Shown here: in pieces, positions 8,201 through 15,587 of the stretch
Numbering within the stretch: the first letter of the stretch is position 1
How the letters are laid out: each line of letters opens with the position of its first letter
Source of the DNA: JAFDWI01 sp964449375
GTDB lineage: Bacteria > Actinomycetota > Acidimicrobiia > Acidimicrobiales > Iamiaceae
NCBI GenBank assembly: GCA_964449375.1
Contig: CAYVAS010000011.1
Location: 1 to 55,901 of the forward strand
Direction of reading: 5' to 3'
DNA length: 55,901 nucleotides
Position numbers and translations under genes: made by a program
Notes under the pieces: generated by a model
The model's input: the letters and a program-made list of their open reading frames with translations, nothing else
What the model was told of the DNA's origin: nothing
The model's database searches: none

Positions 8201-9045
8201 CCTGGCAGAAGGCCGCCGCCGGGGTCCGAAAGCTCGACGGGCTGCTCGCCGAACGACCGAACCTGACCGCGCCGGAGCGCCCCGCACCGCTGCCCGAAGG
8301 CCGCGGCGCGATCGAGCTGGTACGTGTCGAATTCTCCTATCCAGGACAGCAGGAACCCGCGGTCGACGGGATCGACCTGGCGGTACCGGCCGGCCAGCGG
8401 GTCGCGCTCGTGGGAGAGACCGGCTCGGGGAAGTCGACCATGATCAAGTTGCTCGCCAGGTTCTACGACCCCACCGCCGGGACGGTACGTGTCGACGGCG
8501 CGGACCTGCGCGACCTCGACCCGAGCGCCTACCGACGTCGCCTGGGCTATGTCCCCCAGGAGCCGTACCTGTTCGCCGGCACCATCCGCGAGAACCTGGT
8601 CTACGGGCGCCCCGACGCCGACGACACCACGGTCGCCGACGCCGTGGCCGCGGTCGGCCTCGACGACCTGATCGAGAGCCTGCCCGACGGGATGGACCAC
8701 TGGCTGGTGGAGCGGGGGCGTTCCCTGTCGACCGGTCAACGCCAGCTCATCTGCCTGGCCCGGGCGCTGATCGCCGATCCGGTGCTGCTGCTGCTCGACG
8801 AGGCCACCTCGAACCTGGATCTGGCATCGGAGGCCCGGATCGAACGGGCCATGGACGTGTTGAGCACCGGCCGGACCACCGTGGTGATCGCCCACCGCCT
8901 CGCCACCGCGGCCCGCGCCGATCGGATCCTGGTGATGGACCAAGGCCGGATCGTCGAGGACGGCACCCAGGGCGAACTGCTGGCCGCCGACGGACGCTAC
9001 GCACGCCTGTGGGCGGCGTACGAAGGGGTCACCATCGGAGCCTGA
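5278..9045 (+). CDS. Fused heterodimer-type ABC exporter (TMD-NBD-TMD-NBD)
   Basis: A 1255-residue protein made of two type IV half-exporters in one chain. NBD1 has Walker A G-A-T-G-S-G-K-T-T (about 385), a canonical LSGGQ (about 488) and a Walker B ending L-D-D, so the catalytic Glu is Asp. NBD2 has Walker A G-E-T-G-S-G-K-S-T (about 1045), a deviating LSTGQ signature (about 1151) and the normal L-D-E. The faulty Walker B and the faulty signature fall in the same composite site, exactly as in asymmetric exporters such as TM287/288 and BmrCD. A Gly/Pro/Arg-rich linker near 610-690 joins the halves. Substrate unknown; drug or lipid export is typical of relatives. Confidence 0.93.
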   Translation: MSVVAQPEAESVDSEQPNPEGWVRWLVPWVLRHRWAAFASLTAAIVGMSAFALIPVIQRAVIDDVITANDRALAPLLWALVGLGGVRFVTTVVRRYAGGRLAYGVQADLRDAVFDHLVTLDLQRHDELPAGQLVSRANTDVNLVFQVLQMAALIAGNLVMLVLAVGFMFSFSPLLAVVAVTVLGLTFAVAWRMRASVYVSSWDASQREAEMTAAAEEAISGVRVVKGFGQERRELNRYVAALRRLFGGRVRMVRISALFTSTLQVIPLAGQAVVLGIGGWMSVNGQITVGTLVAFFSYLTQLAAPARMLAMFLAATQLARSGADRLRDLFHTQPTIVDAPSASPLVDPEGAVSFDAVTFAYPGGPPLLQECSLTLAPGERVAVVGATGSGKTTLAMLLARFHDPDSGSVRFDGRDLRTITLATLRRQVGIAFEEAFLFSGTIRDNISYGRPDATDAEIESAARAAQAHEFITALPNGYDQLVGEAGVTLSGGQRQRIGLARVLLVDPAVVVLDDATSAVDATVEQAIHDALTERLADRTTLLIAHRRSTLALADRIVVLDEGRITASGTQAELEANSTRFRELLTSMEQPPDEPEHGIVRARPRAARTTTETTAPMITPTTRIDANVRRMGGPGRGGMHGPPGGGLIGPATPELLEAVDALPEIRDSPDVDIEEHIPDRGGLRILRFVRNWQRELALGAGLVMLDAAMTVAIPMLIRSGIDNGVAVGSLGVVLTVALVAGSVALFDAWVMWYENLVTGRATERILFALRTRVFAHLQRLGLDFYERERSGRLLTRLTSDIETLQQLLSNGLVNAAVALATFVGIAIVLLALDATLALCVFAVTLPVILATLIYQRLSRPAYDRQREAIAQVLAELAENLAGVRVIQAFVRERHNRKRFHALDEEFRQSGMAALRIQIGYFAFVELLSTVGIIVVLGYGTVLHDRGAISVGVLTAFLLYLTQFFSPIQQFSNVFDTWQKAAAGVRKLDGLLAERPNLTAPERPAPLPEGRGAIELVRVEFSYPGQQEPAVDGIDLAVPAGQRVALVGETGSGKSTMIKLLARFYDPTAGTVRVDGADLRDLDPSAYRRRLGYVPQEPYLFAGTIRENLVYGRPDADDTTVADAVAAVGLDDLIESLPDGMDHWLVERGRSLSTGQRQLICLARALIADPVLLLLDEATSNLDLASEARIERAMDVLSTGRTTVVIAHRLATAARADRILVMDQGRIVEDGTQGELLAADGRYARLWAAYEGVTIGA

Positions 9046-9075
9046 GAATACCGCTCACGGTCGCCACGGATCGGA

Positions 9076-9081
9076 TAACCT
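9076..9081 (+). promoter_or_regulatory. -10 element upstream of the PilZ gene
   Basis: TAACCT, 32 bases before the PilZ ATG. It gives a short leader containing AGGAGG. Confidence 0.4.
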
Positions 9082-9113
9082 GTCGCGCTCAGAGGGGTCA
9101 GGAGGTCAGAGCC

Positions 9114-9539
9114 ATGCCCATGCTCGCCGAGAGCACGGTTCCGGAGCACTACCAGCGTCGCATCGGACACCGTCACCCCATCCGCGTGCCGATCACCTGG
9201 TCACTCGACCGGACCAAGCGTCTGCACCGACGTCCGAAACCGATTTCAGCGACGACCGCGAACGTTTCCCTCACGGGGATCGGGTTCGAGTCCATCGAGG
9301 TCGACGTGTTCCGCGGCGCCCCGATCCACATCTCGTTCGGGGAGGCCACCTACCTGGGCGCGGTCCGTTCGATCCGGCCGGGCACGATCCCCGGGCAGCA
9401 GTACTACGGCGTGGAGCTCCAGGACCGTGCGGCGGTGGAGTACGTCACCGCGTTGATCGCCGAGCATCGGCGGGCCACCGGAGAGGCCGACGAAATCGGC
9501 GCCGAACAACCGCCACCCGAGTCCGCCTCGGAGACCTGA
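9114..9539 (+). CDS. PilZ domain protein
   Basis: A 141-residue single-domain protein. Both halves of the cyclic-di-GMP binding signature are intact: R-H-P-I-R (Arg20 to Arg24, RxxxR) and N-V-S-L-T-G (Asn50 to Gly55, NxSxxG). The C-terminal 30 residues are acidic and probably disordered. A cytoplasmic c-di-GMP effector is the expected role, but its target cannot be read from the sequence. The ATG at 9114 has AGGAGG upstream and a TAACCT -10 box. No diguanylate cyclase is visible in the window. It follows the ABC exporter by 68 bases with its own promoter. Confidence 0.8.
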   Translation: MPMLAESTVPEHYQRRIGHRHPIRVPITWSLDRTKRLHRRPKPISATTANVSLTGIGFESIEVDVFRGAPIHISFGEATYLGAVRSIRPGTIPGQQYYGVELQDRAAVEYVTALIAEHRRATGEADEIGAEQPPPESASET

Positions 9540-9625
9540 GCCACGCAGCCAACACCACGAGGTCGCGGCTGCGCTCCCGTGAATTCGATCGGGTCCGGGG
9601 AGGTCCAACCCGGTGGGGGCGCCGG

Positions 9626-9631
9626 TAGGCT
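9626..9631 (+). promoter_or_regulatory. Leaderless -10 element for the gene at 9640
   Basis: TAGGCT, eight bases before the GTG at 9640. It supports that codon over the in-frame GTG at 9613, which lies upstream of the promoter element. Confidence 0.45.
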
Positions 9632-9639
9632 TTCGTGCC

Positions 9640-10392
9640 GTGACCGACCAGGACGCCCCGACCGAGGACTTCGACGACGTCGACGAGGCGACCGACGAAG
9701 AGGAGGGGCAGGTCTCCTCCGCGATGTGGATGTTTCCGGTGATCGCCGCGCTGGTCGTGGTGGGGTTCGGGATCGCGACCTACCTGGTCCTACGCGGTCC
9801 GACCTCCAGCGCGGTGGGCCCGGAGGGGGTCCCGATCCAGGACGTGCCGGACCTGGCTCCCCGGGACACCACGGTCGACGGTGAAACCGTCAACGGCATC
9901 GCCTGTGCCCCTTCGATGGGTCTGGACATCGAGTACCACACCCACCAGCTCGTGACCATCTACGTCGACGGGGAGCAGCTCCGCATTCCCGCCGGGGTGG
10001 GCATCACCGGTCCGCTCTGGGAGCAGGAGCTCGAAGGTGGCCGGTTCATCAACAACTCTGCCAAGGGTTGCGTCTACTGGCTGCACACCCACGCCGACGA
10101 CGGGGTCCTGCACGTCGAGTCGCCCGAGAAGCGGGTGTTCACCCTGGGCGACTTCTTCGACATCTGGGACCAGCCGTTGTCGCCCACCCGACTGGGACCG
10201 GCGACCGGGCCGGTCGTCGCGTTCGTCGACGGCGAGGAGTTCGAGGGTGACCCCCGCGACATCCGGCTCACCGACGGACTCGTCCTCCAGCTCAACGTCG
10301 GCGAACCGGTCGTGCCCTTCGAACCCAAGGAGTTCACCGTCGACAACGTGTGCGGCGACGGCACGCTGTCGTGCAGCCCGTTGGATCAGTGA
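9640..10392 (+). CDS. Membrane-anchored protein with His-Thr-His motifs
   Basis: A 250-residue protein with an acidic cytoplasmic N-terminus (about 20 residues), one membrane helix (W-M-F-P-V-I-A-A-L-V-V-V-G-F onward) and an extracytoplasmic domain of about 190 residues. That domain has two H-T-H motifs (E-Y-H-T-H-Q and W-L-H-T-H-A-D-D-G), a Cys in G-I-A-C-A-P, one in G-C-V-Y-W, and a C-terminal Cys pair. The segment H-V-E-S-P followed by F-T-L-G-D-F-F-D-I-W resembles conserved hypothetical proteins of actinobacteria and Chloroflexi. Metal binding is suggested by the His clusters but not shown. The GTG at 9640 is supported by a leaderless promoter. Confidence 0.75.
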   Translation: MTDQDAPTEDFDDVDEATDEEEGQVSSAMWMFPVIAALVVVGFGIATYLVLRGPTSSAVGPEGVPIQDVPDLAPRDTTVDGETVNGIACAPSMGLDIEYHTHQLVTIYVDGEQLRIPAGVGITGPLWEQELEGGRFINNSAKGCVYWLHTHADDGVLHVESPEKRVFTLGDFFDIWDQPLSPTRLGPATGPVVAFVDGEEFEGDPRDIRLTDGLVLQLNVGEPVVPFEPKEFTVDNVCGDGTLSCSPLDQ

Positions 10393-10488
10393 CCTGAACC
10401 CACGGGCGGTTTGAGCGCCCGCCCATCGGGAAGAACGCCCGATACGACGCCGGCTCGCCGGCCCACTCGTGGAGGTGCATTCCCACCG

Positions 10489-10635
10489 ATGGCAAGCACG
10501 TTTCGACATCTGATCGCCTGGACCAGACGCCAGCTCGGCTACTGGAACGACGACCGTCGACTCGAACGCGACGCAGAGGCCGAACAGGCCGCCATCGCCT
10601 TCGAGGAAAAGGAGGACCCCGGCGACCCGGATTGA
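10489..10635 (+). CDS. Small hypothetical protein (48 residues)
   Basis: A short ORF beginning M-A-S-T-F-R-H-L-I-A-W-T-R with a basic, amphipathic N-terminal half and an acidic C-terminus (E-E-K-E-D-P-G-D). A GGAGG sequence lies 13 bases before the ATG, slightly farther than ideal. Its stop codon sits in the loop of a strong inverted repeat shared with the convergent sigma-factor gene. No family is recognised; a small membrane-surface or regulatory protein is possible. Support is moderate because nothing but context and the ribosome-binding site argues for translation. Confidence 0.45.
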   Translation: MASTFRHLIAWTRRQLGYWNDDRRLERDAEAEQAAIAFEEKEDPGDPD

Positions 10636-10647
10636 GTCGCCGGGGTC
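10615..10647. terminator. Bidirectional hairpin between convergent genes
   Basis: A perfect 12-bp inverted repeat (GACCCCGGCGAC / GTCGCCGGGGTC) with a nine-base loop, placed exactly between the convergent small ORF and the sigma-factor gene. There is no U-tract on either side, as is common for high-GC actinobacterial terminators. Confidence 0.6.
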
Positions 10648-10654
10648 ACCCGGC

Positions 10655-11497
10655 TCAGGTCAGAGCGTCGATCTTGCCGGCGAGACGACGCGTGATCGAG
10701 GCGAGCAGGCGCGACACCTGCATCTGGCTGACGCCGAGCTGGTCGGCGATCTCGGTCTGGGTGAGGTCCTCGAAGAAGTACTTGTGAACCAGTTCCCGTT
10801 CGTCATCGTCGAGGTCGGCCAAGGCACGGCGCAGGTCGACGCGGTCGATGCACCGATCGAAGCCGGGGTCCTGCCTGCCGACGGTCTCGCGTTCATAGCC
10901 GGTGTCGGTGGGAGTCAGCACCGACAGGGGCCCGACGGACCGGGCGCGTTCGGCCTCCTGGGCCTCCAAGAGCAGCTCGACGTCGATCTCCAGTTCGGCG
11001 GCGATCTCCTCCAGCGTCGGAGAGCGGCCGAGTTCGCCGGTCAGCCGTTCGGTGGCTCGGCGAATCGGTGCCGCCAGCTCGTGGACCCGCCGCGGAACCC
11101 GAAGCAACCAACCGTGGTCCCGGTAGTGCCGCTTGAGCGCACCGTTGATCGTGAGCGACGCAAACCCGAGGAACGGGCACCCACGGCGGGGGTCGAAGCG
11201 TTCCAGGGCCAACAGGAGCGCTTCGAACGCGACCTGACGCAGGTCCTCGATCGGTTCGCCGTCGCGGTGCATGCGCCGGGCCATGGCCAGGGCGTAGCCC
11301 TGGTACTCCTCGACGAGCCGGTTCCGCAGTTCGGGGGTGGACCGTGTCCAGTACTGCACGTGCAGGAGCCACAGATCCGGGTCGACACCCGGCGCGTCGC
11401 CGCTGCGAGGCAACGTCTCCGCTGCCAGTTCTCGTTCCTCCCGGGTCGCTCCCTCGTCGGTCGACCCTCGAAGCGTTCGTGCGGTGGTCGTTGACAT
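10655..11497 (-). CDS. SigF/SigB-type (group 3) sigma-70 factor
   Basis: A 280-residue sigma factor with region 2 (from about residue 50; E-D-L-R-Q-V-A-F-E-A-L-L-L-A-L-E-R-F-D), region 3 (L-T-G-E-L-G-R-S-P-T-L-E-E-I-A) and region 4 with a helix-turn-helix Q-T-E-I-A-D-Q-L-G-V-S-Q-M-Q-V-S-R-L-L. The S-Q-M-Q-V-S-R-L-L form is characteristic of the SigB/SigF stress and sporulation class. The ATG at 11497 is chosen because GAAGGAG lies seven bases upstream; an ATG five codons earlier would place that site inside the gene. It follows an RsbW-like gene on the same strand, and a GTTT-N15-GGGGGA element upstream suggests autoregulation. Confidence 0.93.
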   Translation of the reverse strand: MSTTTARTLRGSTDEGATREERELAAETLPRSGDAPGVDPDLWLLHVQYWTRSTPELRNRLVEEYQGYALAMARRMHRDGEPIEDLRQVAFEALLLALERFDPRRGCPFLGFASLTINGALKRHYRDHGWLLRVPRRVHELAAPIRRATERLTGELGRSPTLEEIAAELEIDVELLLEAQEAERARSVGPLSVLTPTDTGYERETVGRQDPGFDRCIDRVDLRRALADLDDDERELVHKYFFEDLTQTEIADQLGVSQMQVSRLLASITRRLAGKIDALT

Positions 11498-11531
11498 GGA
11501 CAACTCCTTCACCAGAGCGTAAGGGTTCGAC

Positions 11532-11556
11532 TCCCCCGATGCACGGCATCACAAAC
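11532..11556 (-). promoter_or_regulatory. SigF-like promoter upstream of the sigma-factor gene
   Basis: On the minus strand GTTT, 15 bases, GGGGGA. It resembles the SigF/SigB consensus (GTTT/GGTT, about 15, GGG(T/A)A) and the closer matches found near 14426 and 19996. Confidence 0.4.
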
Positions 11557-11626
11557 AGAATCGATCGAAATCAGGGCCTGAACTGGTGATCTCGGGAGGG
11601 AGAAACCGGGCTGGCTGCCCGCTGCT

Positions 11627-12007
11627 TCACAGGTTGACCTCGAACGAGACGCGGTGATGGTCCAGGTCGATCTCGCAGTGGTCGACGAATGGCATGAACA
11701 GCTGCTGGGCTCGCAGGTCGTCTTCACGGCCATGCTCTGGCGCGATGTCGAAGTCGCCCCGGATCGTCACCTGGACCCCGCGCTCGCCGCAGACGACGAG
11801 CAGATTGAGGCGCCCGACCGCGCCCCGGTTGCCGAGCACGAGCGCGCAGGCTTCGGACACCGCGGAGCGCACGTCCTCCACCGCGTTCGCGCCGAAACCG
11901 TGCAGCGACATGGTTCCCGCGGTCACCAGCCGCAAAATCCGGACCTGTCGGGCTTCGGCGGGAACCGAGACCTCGGTCCGTTCGGGTTCGACTCGGGGCC
12001 GGGGCAT
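11627..12007 (-). CDS. RsbW-like anti-sigma factor, ATP site atypical
   Basis: A 126-residue GHKL-type protein. The segment A-V-E-D-V-R-S-A-V-S-E-A-C matches the helix that carries the catalytic Glu and the Mg-binding Asn in SpoIIAB/RsbW kinases, but the Asn position is occupied by a hydrophobic residue (A-L-V-L). No clear glycine-rich G1 or G2 box is seen either; actinobacterial members of this subfamily often look like this. It should bind the downstream sigma factor, whereas kinase activity on the STAS protein is uncertain. The start at 12007 is preferred; an in-frame ATG at 12076 would add 23 residues. It overlaps nothing and is divergent from the STAS gene. Confidence 0.7.
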   Translation of the reverse strand: MPRPRVEPERTEVSVPAEARQVRILRLVTAGTMSLHGFGANAVEDVRSAVSEACALVLGNRGAVGRLNLLVVCGERGVQVTIRGDFDIAPEHGREDDLRAQQLFMPFVDHCEIDLDHHRVSFEVNL

Positions 12008-12193
12008 CGAGCGGATCCTACGGGACGGCCCACTGTGGCCGAATCGTTCCACCTCCACGTTCACGTCCAGTCCCATGAGACAGCGGTCGGTCGCATGGGA
12101 TCCGACTTCCCCGACGCCAGACCCTTCAATCAGAGCCTGCGCGGTCGAATCCTCACGACCCATGTCGCCGCGCCGGAGCCGGCCAACGGGAGC

Positions 12194-12199
12194 TAGTGT
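12194..12199 (+). promoter_or_regulatory. -10 element upstream of the STAS gene
   Basis: TAGTGT, 36 bases before the STAS start. It leaves a leader that carries CGGAGG. Confidence 0.4.
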
Positions 12200-12235
12200 C
12201 CCTTCGGTGTCCGATGGATCCGGAGGTTGATCAAG

Positions 12236-12565
12236 ATGTCGATGCCGAACCCCTTCCAGATCCACGTCGCCGATGATGGACCCATTCCTGTCGTCGAGCT
12301 CTCCGGTGAGTTCGATCTCTCCGTCAGTGAACAGGCCTGGCAGACCATCGAACGGGTTCTCGCGCCGTCGCGCCAGGGCATCGTGCTCGACATGACGGGA
12401 GTCACCTTCGTGGATTCACGGGGCCTCAGCGTGCTGGCACGGATGCTCCGTGAACTGGACGATGCGCCGCTCACGATCCGGGGGGCCTCCGACCGGTTGG
12501 TGCACCTGTTGGAGGTGTCCGGGCTGAGCGAGCACGTGACGACCGAGGCCGCCGAACAGAGCTGA
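12236..12565 (+). CDS. STAS-domain anti-anti-sigma factor
   Basis: A 109-residue single STAS domain of the SpoIIAA/RsbV type. The phosphorylation loop reads F-V-D-S-R-G-L-S-V-L, keeping the Asp-Ser pair whose Ser is phosphorylated by RsbW kinases and dephosphorylated by PP2C phosphatases. E-L-S-G-E-F-D-L-S marks the first strand and helix. The ATG at 12236 has CGGAGG nine bases upstream; the TTG at 12227 sits directly against that site and the ATG at 12242 is too far. It is transcribed away from the anti-sigma gene and toward the phosphatase gene, completing a partner-switching set. Confidence 0.92.
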   Translation: MSMPNPFQIHVADDGPIPVVELSGEFDLSVSEQAWQTIERVLAPSRQGIVLDMTGVTFVDSRGLSVLARMLRELDDAPLTIRGASDRLVHLLEVSGLSEHVTTEAAEQS

Positions 12566-12651
12566 ACGGAACGCGTCCGCCGACGGGCGCCGTGCAGGCC
12601 GAACGGATCGGGAGCCGATTCGTTCATCCGACACGCGGGCGGTCCATCCGG

Positions 12652-12657
12652 TAGTCT
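12652..12657 (+). promoter_or_regulatory. -10 element upstream of the phosphatase gene
   Basis: TAGTCT, 38 bases before the ATG at 12696. No strong Shine-Dalgarno follows. Confidence 0.3.
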
Positions 12658-12695
12658 CGCGTCGAGCCGATTGGGCACCGGCACTTCCGGTCACC

Positions 12696-14399
12696 ATGTC
12701 GCACATCTCTCCCACTCCAGCAACCGAATCCGAGCTCGCGGACCACGAGGTCCTCGATGCGGTCGGAGCCGCGGTGATCGTGACCGACGGCAGCGGTCGG
12801 ATCGTGCAGTGGAACTCGGCCACCACCCGGATGTTCGGATGGTTGGGCGAGGAAGGCCCCCGTCGCCTCGTCCAGGGACTGCTCGCCTCCAGGGCGAGCG
12901 GGCGCCCCGACCGAAGCCGGAAACAGGGCTCGGCCCGCGTCGTACCGCTCGCCTTCCCCGACGGTTCGGTGGCCCACTACGTCGTCGAACGCTCCGAGAT
13001 CCAGGAACCCCGGGGAATGCTGACGGTGTGGACCGTCACCGAGGTCGACCTGGACCTGCCCCCGGTGCACCACATTCCCTTACCACGGGACCCGGGCCTG
13101 TCCGAGCGACGGGCCGCCAGAGACGACCACCGCGACGTGCTGATCGACCTGGACCGGGCGCTCGCGTCCTGCCGGACCACCGCCGATGTGCTCCAGACCG
13201 TGCCGGCTGCGCTGGTTCCCCGGGTGGCCGCCTGGTGCGGAGTGTTCCTGACCGCGGACACCGACGCCGACGCCGACGACATCGAATCGACCTTCCAGGG
13301 TTCCCCCGGACCGACCGAGTCGACCATTGGGCACCTTGCCCACTCGCTGTATTCCGACGCCGCCGGGTCCGTGCCCCGGGCCGTGCTGTCGTTGGTACGC
13401 GACGGCCGCTTCGTCCAGGTCGACCTGACCGAGCCCGACGCCGGTGCCGCCCACGGATTCGATCCTCCCACGGTCACGGTGCTGCGAAGCTGCGGGGTCC
13501 GCCATTCGGTGGTGATTCCGCTTTCCAGTGGCGGGCGTCCCTTCGGCGCCCTCCATCTGCTGCTGGGTGAACGGTCCGGGCCCATCAGCGAGGAGACGAG
13601 CTGGCACTGGCAGATCGCGGTGCGGATCGCGGCGCTCCTGGGGCCACTGCGCGAGAGCGACCGCAACCAGGACCTCGCGGTGATCTTCCAGGAATCGCTC
13701 CTCCCCGACGACTTTCCGGCGATTCCCGGTTTCGAGGTCGCCGCGCGCCACCGGACCGGCACCTTCGAGGTCGACTTGGGCGGGGACTTCTACGACGTCG
13801 TCACCACCGCCGAAGATTGTTGGGCCCTGCTGATCGGCGACGTGTGCGGCCGCGGACCAGCGGCCGCGGCCCAGACCGGGCGGCTCCGCCACAGCTTCCG
13901 AATGAGTGCGTGGCATGCGGACACCCCACCGGAGATCCTGCACTGGCTGGACCGCGCCTTGCGCACGGCGGCAGACGGCGTCCTCAGCACCGCGGCGGTC
14001 GCGTCGCTCGAACGGAGCGTCGCCGACGGGAGTTGCACCCTGACCTGCGCGCTGGGCGGCCACCCCCAGCCGCTGGTGTGCCGTGCCGACGGCACCGTGG
14101 AGTTCTTCGGAAAGCACGGGATGATGTTGGGCACCGACCTGGACCTGATCGTCGAGCCGGTCTCCACCGACCTGGGGCCCGGCGACGCGGTGCTCTTCTA
14201 CACCGACGGCATCACCGACGCGCCCCCGCCCAATCAACTCTCCCAGCGCCGTCTGCATGGCCTGGTCGAACGGGCCTGGCAGGGATGTCCCTCGGCAGAG
14301 GTGCTCCTGGACCGGGTCCTGGCCGAGGCCGATGCGTTGCTGTCGCTGGACAAGCGCACCGACGACATCGCGCTCGTCGCCCTGCGTCGCTCCTCCTGA
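12696..14399 (+). CDS. PP2C/SpoIIE-type phosphatase (RsbU/RsbP-like) with PAS and GAF-like regions
   Basis: A 567-residue protein. Residues 15-110 form a PAS-like domain (A-A-V-I-V-T-D-G-S-G-R-I-V-Q-W-N). Residues of about 145-310 look GAF-like (S-V-V-I-P-L followed by F-G-A-L-H-L-L). The last 240 residues form the PPM phosphatase: G-G-D-F-Y-D-V and G-D-V-C-G-R-G-P-A carry metal-binding Asp residues, and F-Y-T-D-G-I-T-D-A and D-D-I-A-L-V complete the set. The likely job is to dephosphorylate the STAS protein 130 bases upstream and so release the sigma factor. The PAS domain suggests redox, light or ligand input; no cofactor residue can be assigned. Confidence 0.93.
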   Translation: MSHISPTPATESELADHEVLDAVGAAVIVTDGSGRIVQWNSATTRMFGWLGEEGPRRLVQGLLASRASGRPDRSRKQGSARVVPLAFPDGSVAHYVVERSEIQEPRGMLTVWTVTEVDLDLPPVHHIPLPRDPGLSERRAARDDHRDVLIDLDRALASCRTTADVLQTVPAALVPRVAAWCGVFLTADTDADADDIESTFQGSPGPTESTIGHLAHSLYSDAAGSVPRAVLSLVRDGRFVQVDLTEPDAGAAHGFDPPTVTVLRSCGVRHSVVIPLSSGGRPFGALHLLLGERSGPISEETSWHWQIAVRIAALLGPLRESDRNQDLAVIFQESLLPDDFPAIPGFEVAARHRTGTFEVDLGGDFYDVVTTAEDCWALLIGDVCGRGPAAAAQTGRLRHSFRMSAWHADTPPEILHWLDRALRTAADGVLSTAAVASLERSVADGSCTLTCALGGHPQPLVCRADGTVEFFGKHGMMLGTDLDLIVEPVSTDLGPGDAVLFYTDGITDAPPPNQLSQRRLHGLVERAWQGCPSAEVLLDRVLAEADALLSLDKRTDDIALVALRRSS

Positions 14400-14425
14400 C
14401 CCGGGTCACACCACCCGCCGCCGCC

Positions 14426-14450
14426 GTTTCGCGACCCGCGTGCGGGGAAG
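14426..14450 (+). promoter_or_regulatory. SigF-like promoter (GTTT-N15-GGGAAG)
   Basis: GTTT at 14426, exactly 15 bases, then GGGAAG at 14445-14450, about 25 bases before the ATG at 14475. The same boxes and spacing recur at 19996-20020. Confidence 0.5.
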
Positions 14451-14474
14451 TCACGGAACGCCTGAGGAGGTGCA

Positions 14475-15584
14475 ATGACCACGATCCGCCCGCACCCAAT
14501 GTTCCGACGCGTCTTGGCGGCCGATCCGGTCGTGTCCACGGTCGGCGCCCGGCCGCGGGCCGACACCGGCGGTCGGGATCGGACTCCCGAGCTGCCCCGG
14601 CCCCGAGGTCCCCTCTCGGAGACGATCATCTCCTACCTCGCCGGTGAGACAGCCCTCGAGACGGCGACCCCGGTCCCGACAGGTGAGGCCGCGCTGACCG
14701 ACGACGACCTACACCTGGCCCTGTGGATCTGCAACGAGCTCCACCATCACGGTTTCGCCGGGGTCGACGACGCCGTCGAATGGGACGCACAGGTTCTGAC
14801 GTTCCGTCGACGGCTCGAGGGTGTCTTCGAAGCGGCGCTGCGTCTCGAACACGACCGTGGCGTGCTGCCCGTGGACCCGGTCGAGGCGCTGGTCGCGATC
14901 GGCGACTGGGCGGGACCGCCCCTGTCCTCCACGGTCGCCGAGGCCCCTGACCGCCAACGGATCTGCGAGTTCGTCATCCATCGATCCGCCTACCAGCTCA
15001 AGGAGGCCGACGCCCACACCTTCGGCCTCCCCCGGCTCGCCGGCCGCGGTCGGGCCGCCATGATCGAGATCCAGATGGACGAGTACGGCGGCGGGGTGCC
15101 CGGTGCGGCCCACGCGGAGATCTTCGCCGCCGCGATGCGCGAGCTCGGCCTCGACGACCGTCTCGGTGCCTATGTCGACCTCTTTCCCGGCACCACGCTG
15201 GCGACCGACAACCTGGTCGAGCTGTTCGGTCTGCACCGCCGACTGCGCGGCGCGCTCATCGGACATCTCGCGGTCTTCGAGACCACCTCGGTGGTGCCGA
15301 TGTCGCGGTATCTGGAAGCGGCACGGCACCTCGGCGATGCGCCCAGCCTGGAGCGGTTCTACGCCGTGCACGTCGAGGCAGACGCCCATCACGGCAGGCT
15401 CGCGATCACCGACATGGTGGAGGGCTTCTTGGCCGACGAGCCGGGCCTCGCCGACGAGGTGGTCTTCGGCGCGGCCGCCCTCCACCGGGTCGAGGCTCGG
15501 TTCGGCTCGGCGATGCTCGACTGCTGGGCGCGAGGGTCGACCTCACTGCGGGTGCCGTCCACGGTCCCACTACCCGTGGGCTGA
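14475..15584 (+). CDS. Haem-oxygenase-like diiron (HDO) family protein
   Basis: A 369-residue protein of the iron-containing redox enzyme group. It has the recognisable core E198-x4-E203-Y-G-G-G with His213, and a late F-Y-A-V-H-V-E-A-D-A-H-H segment near residues 295-310. Together these give the Glu/His/Asp ligands of haem-oxygenase-like diiron oxidases and oxygenases. Members cut or oxidise diverse small molecules, so no substrate can be given. AGGAGG precedes the ATG. Placement directly after the phosphatase gene, with its own SigF-like promoter, suggests a general-stress gene. The first 45 residues are Pro/Arg-rich and probably disordered. Confidence 0.8.
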   Translation: MTTIRPHPMFRRVLAADPVVSTVGARPRADTGGRDRTPELPRPRGPLSETIISYLAGETALETATPVPTGEAALTDDDLHLALWICNELHHHGFAGVDDAVEWDAQVLTFRRRLEGVFEAALRLEHDRGVLPVDPVEALVAIGDWAGPPLSSTVAEAPDRQRICEFVIHRSAYQLKEADAHTFGLPRLAGRGRAAMIEIQMDEYGGGVPGAAHAEIFAAAMRELGLDDRLGAYVDLFPGTTLATDNLVELFGLHRRLRGALIGHLAVFETTSVVPMSRYLEAARHLGDAPSLERFYAVHVEADAHHGRLAITDMVEGFLADEPGLADEVVFGAAALHRVEARFGSAMLDCWARGSTSLRVPSTVPLPVG

Positions 15585-15587
15585 GCC

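Noticed and set aside
10404..10424. GGGCGG/CCGCCC hairpin after the gene at 9640 as a terminator
   Set aside because: Six pairs, nine-base loop and no T-run; too weak to call with the much better hairpin at 10615-10647 nearby.
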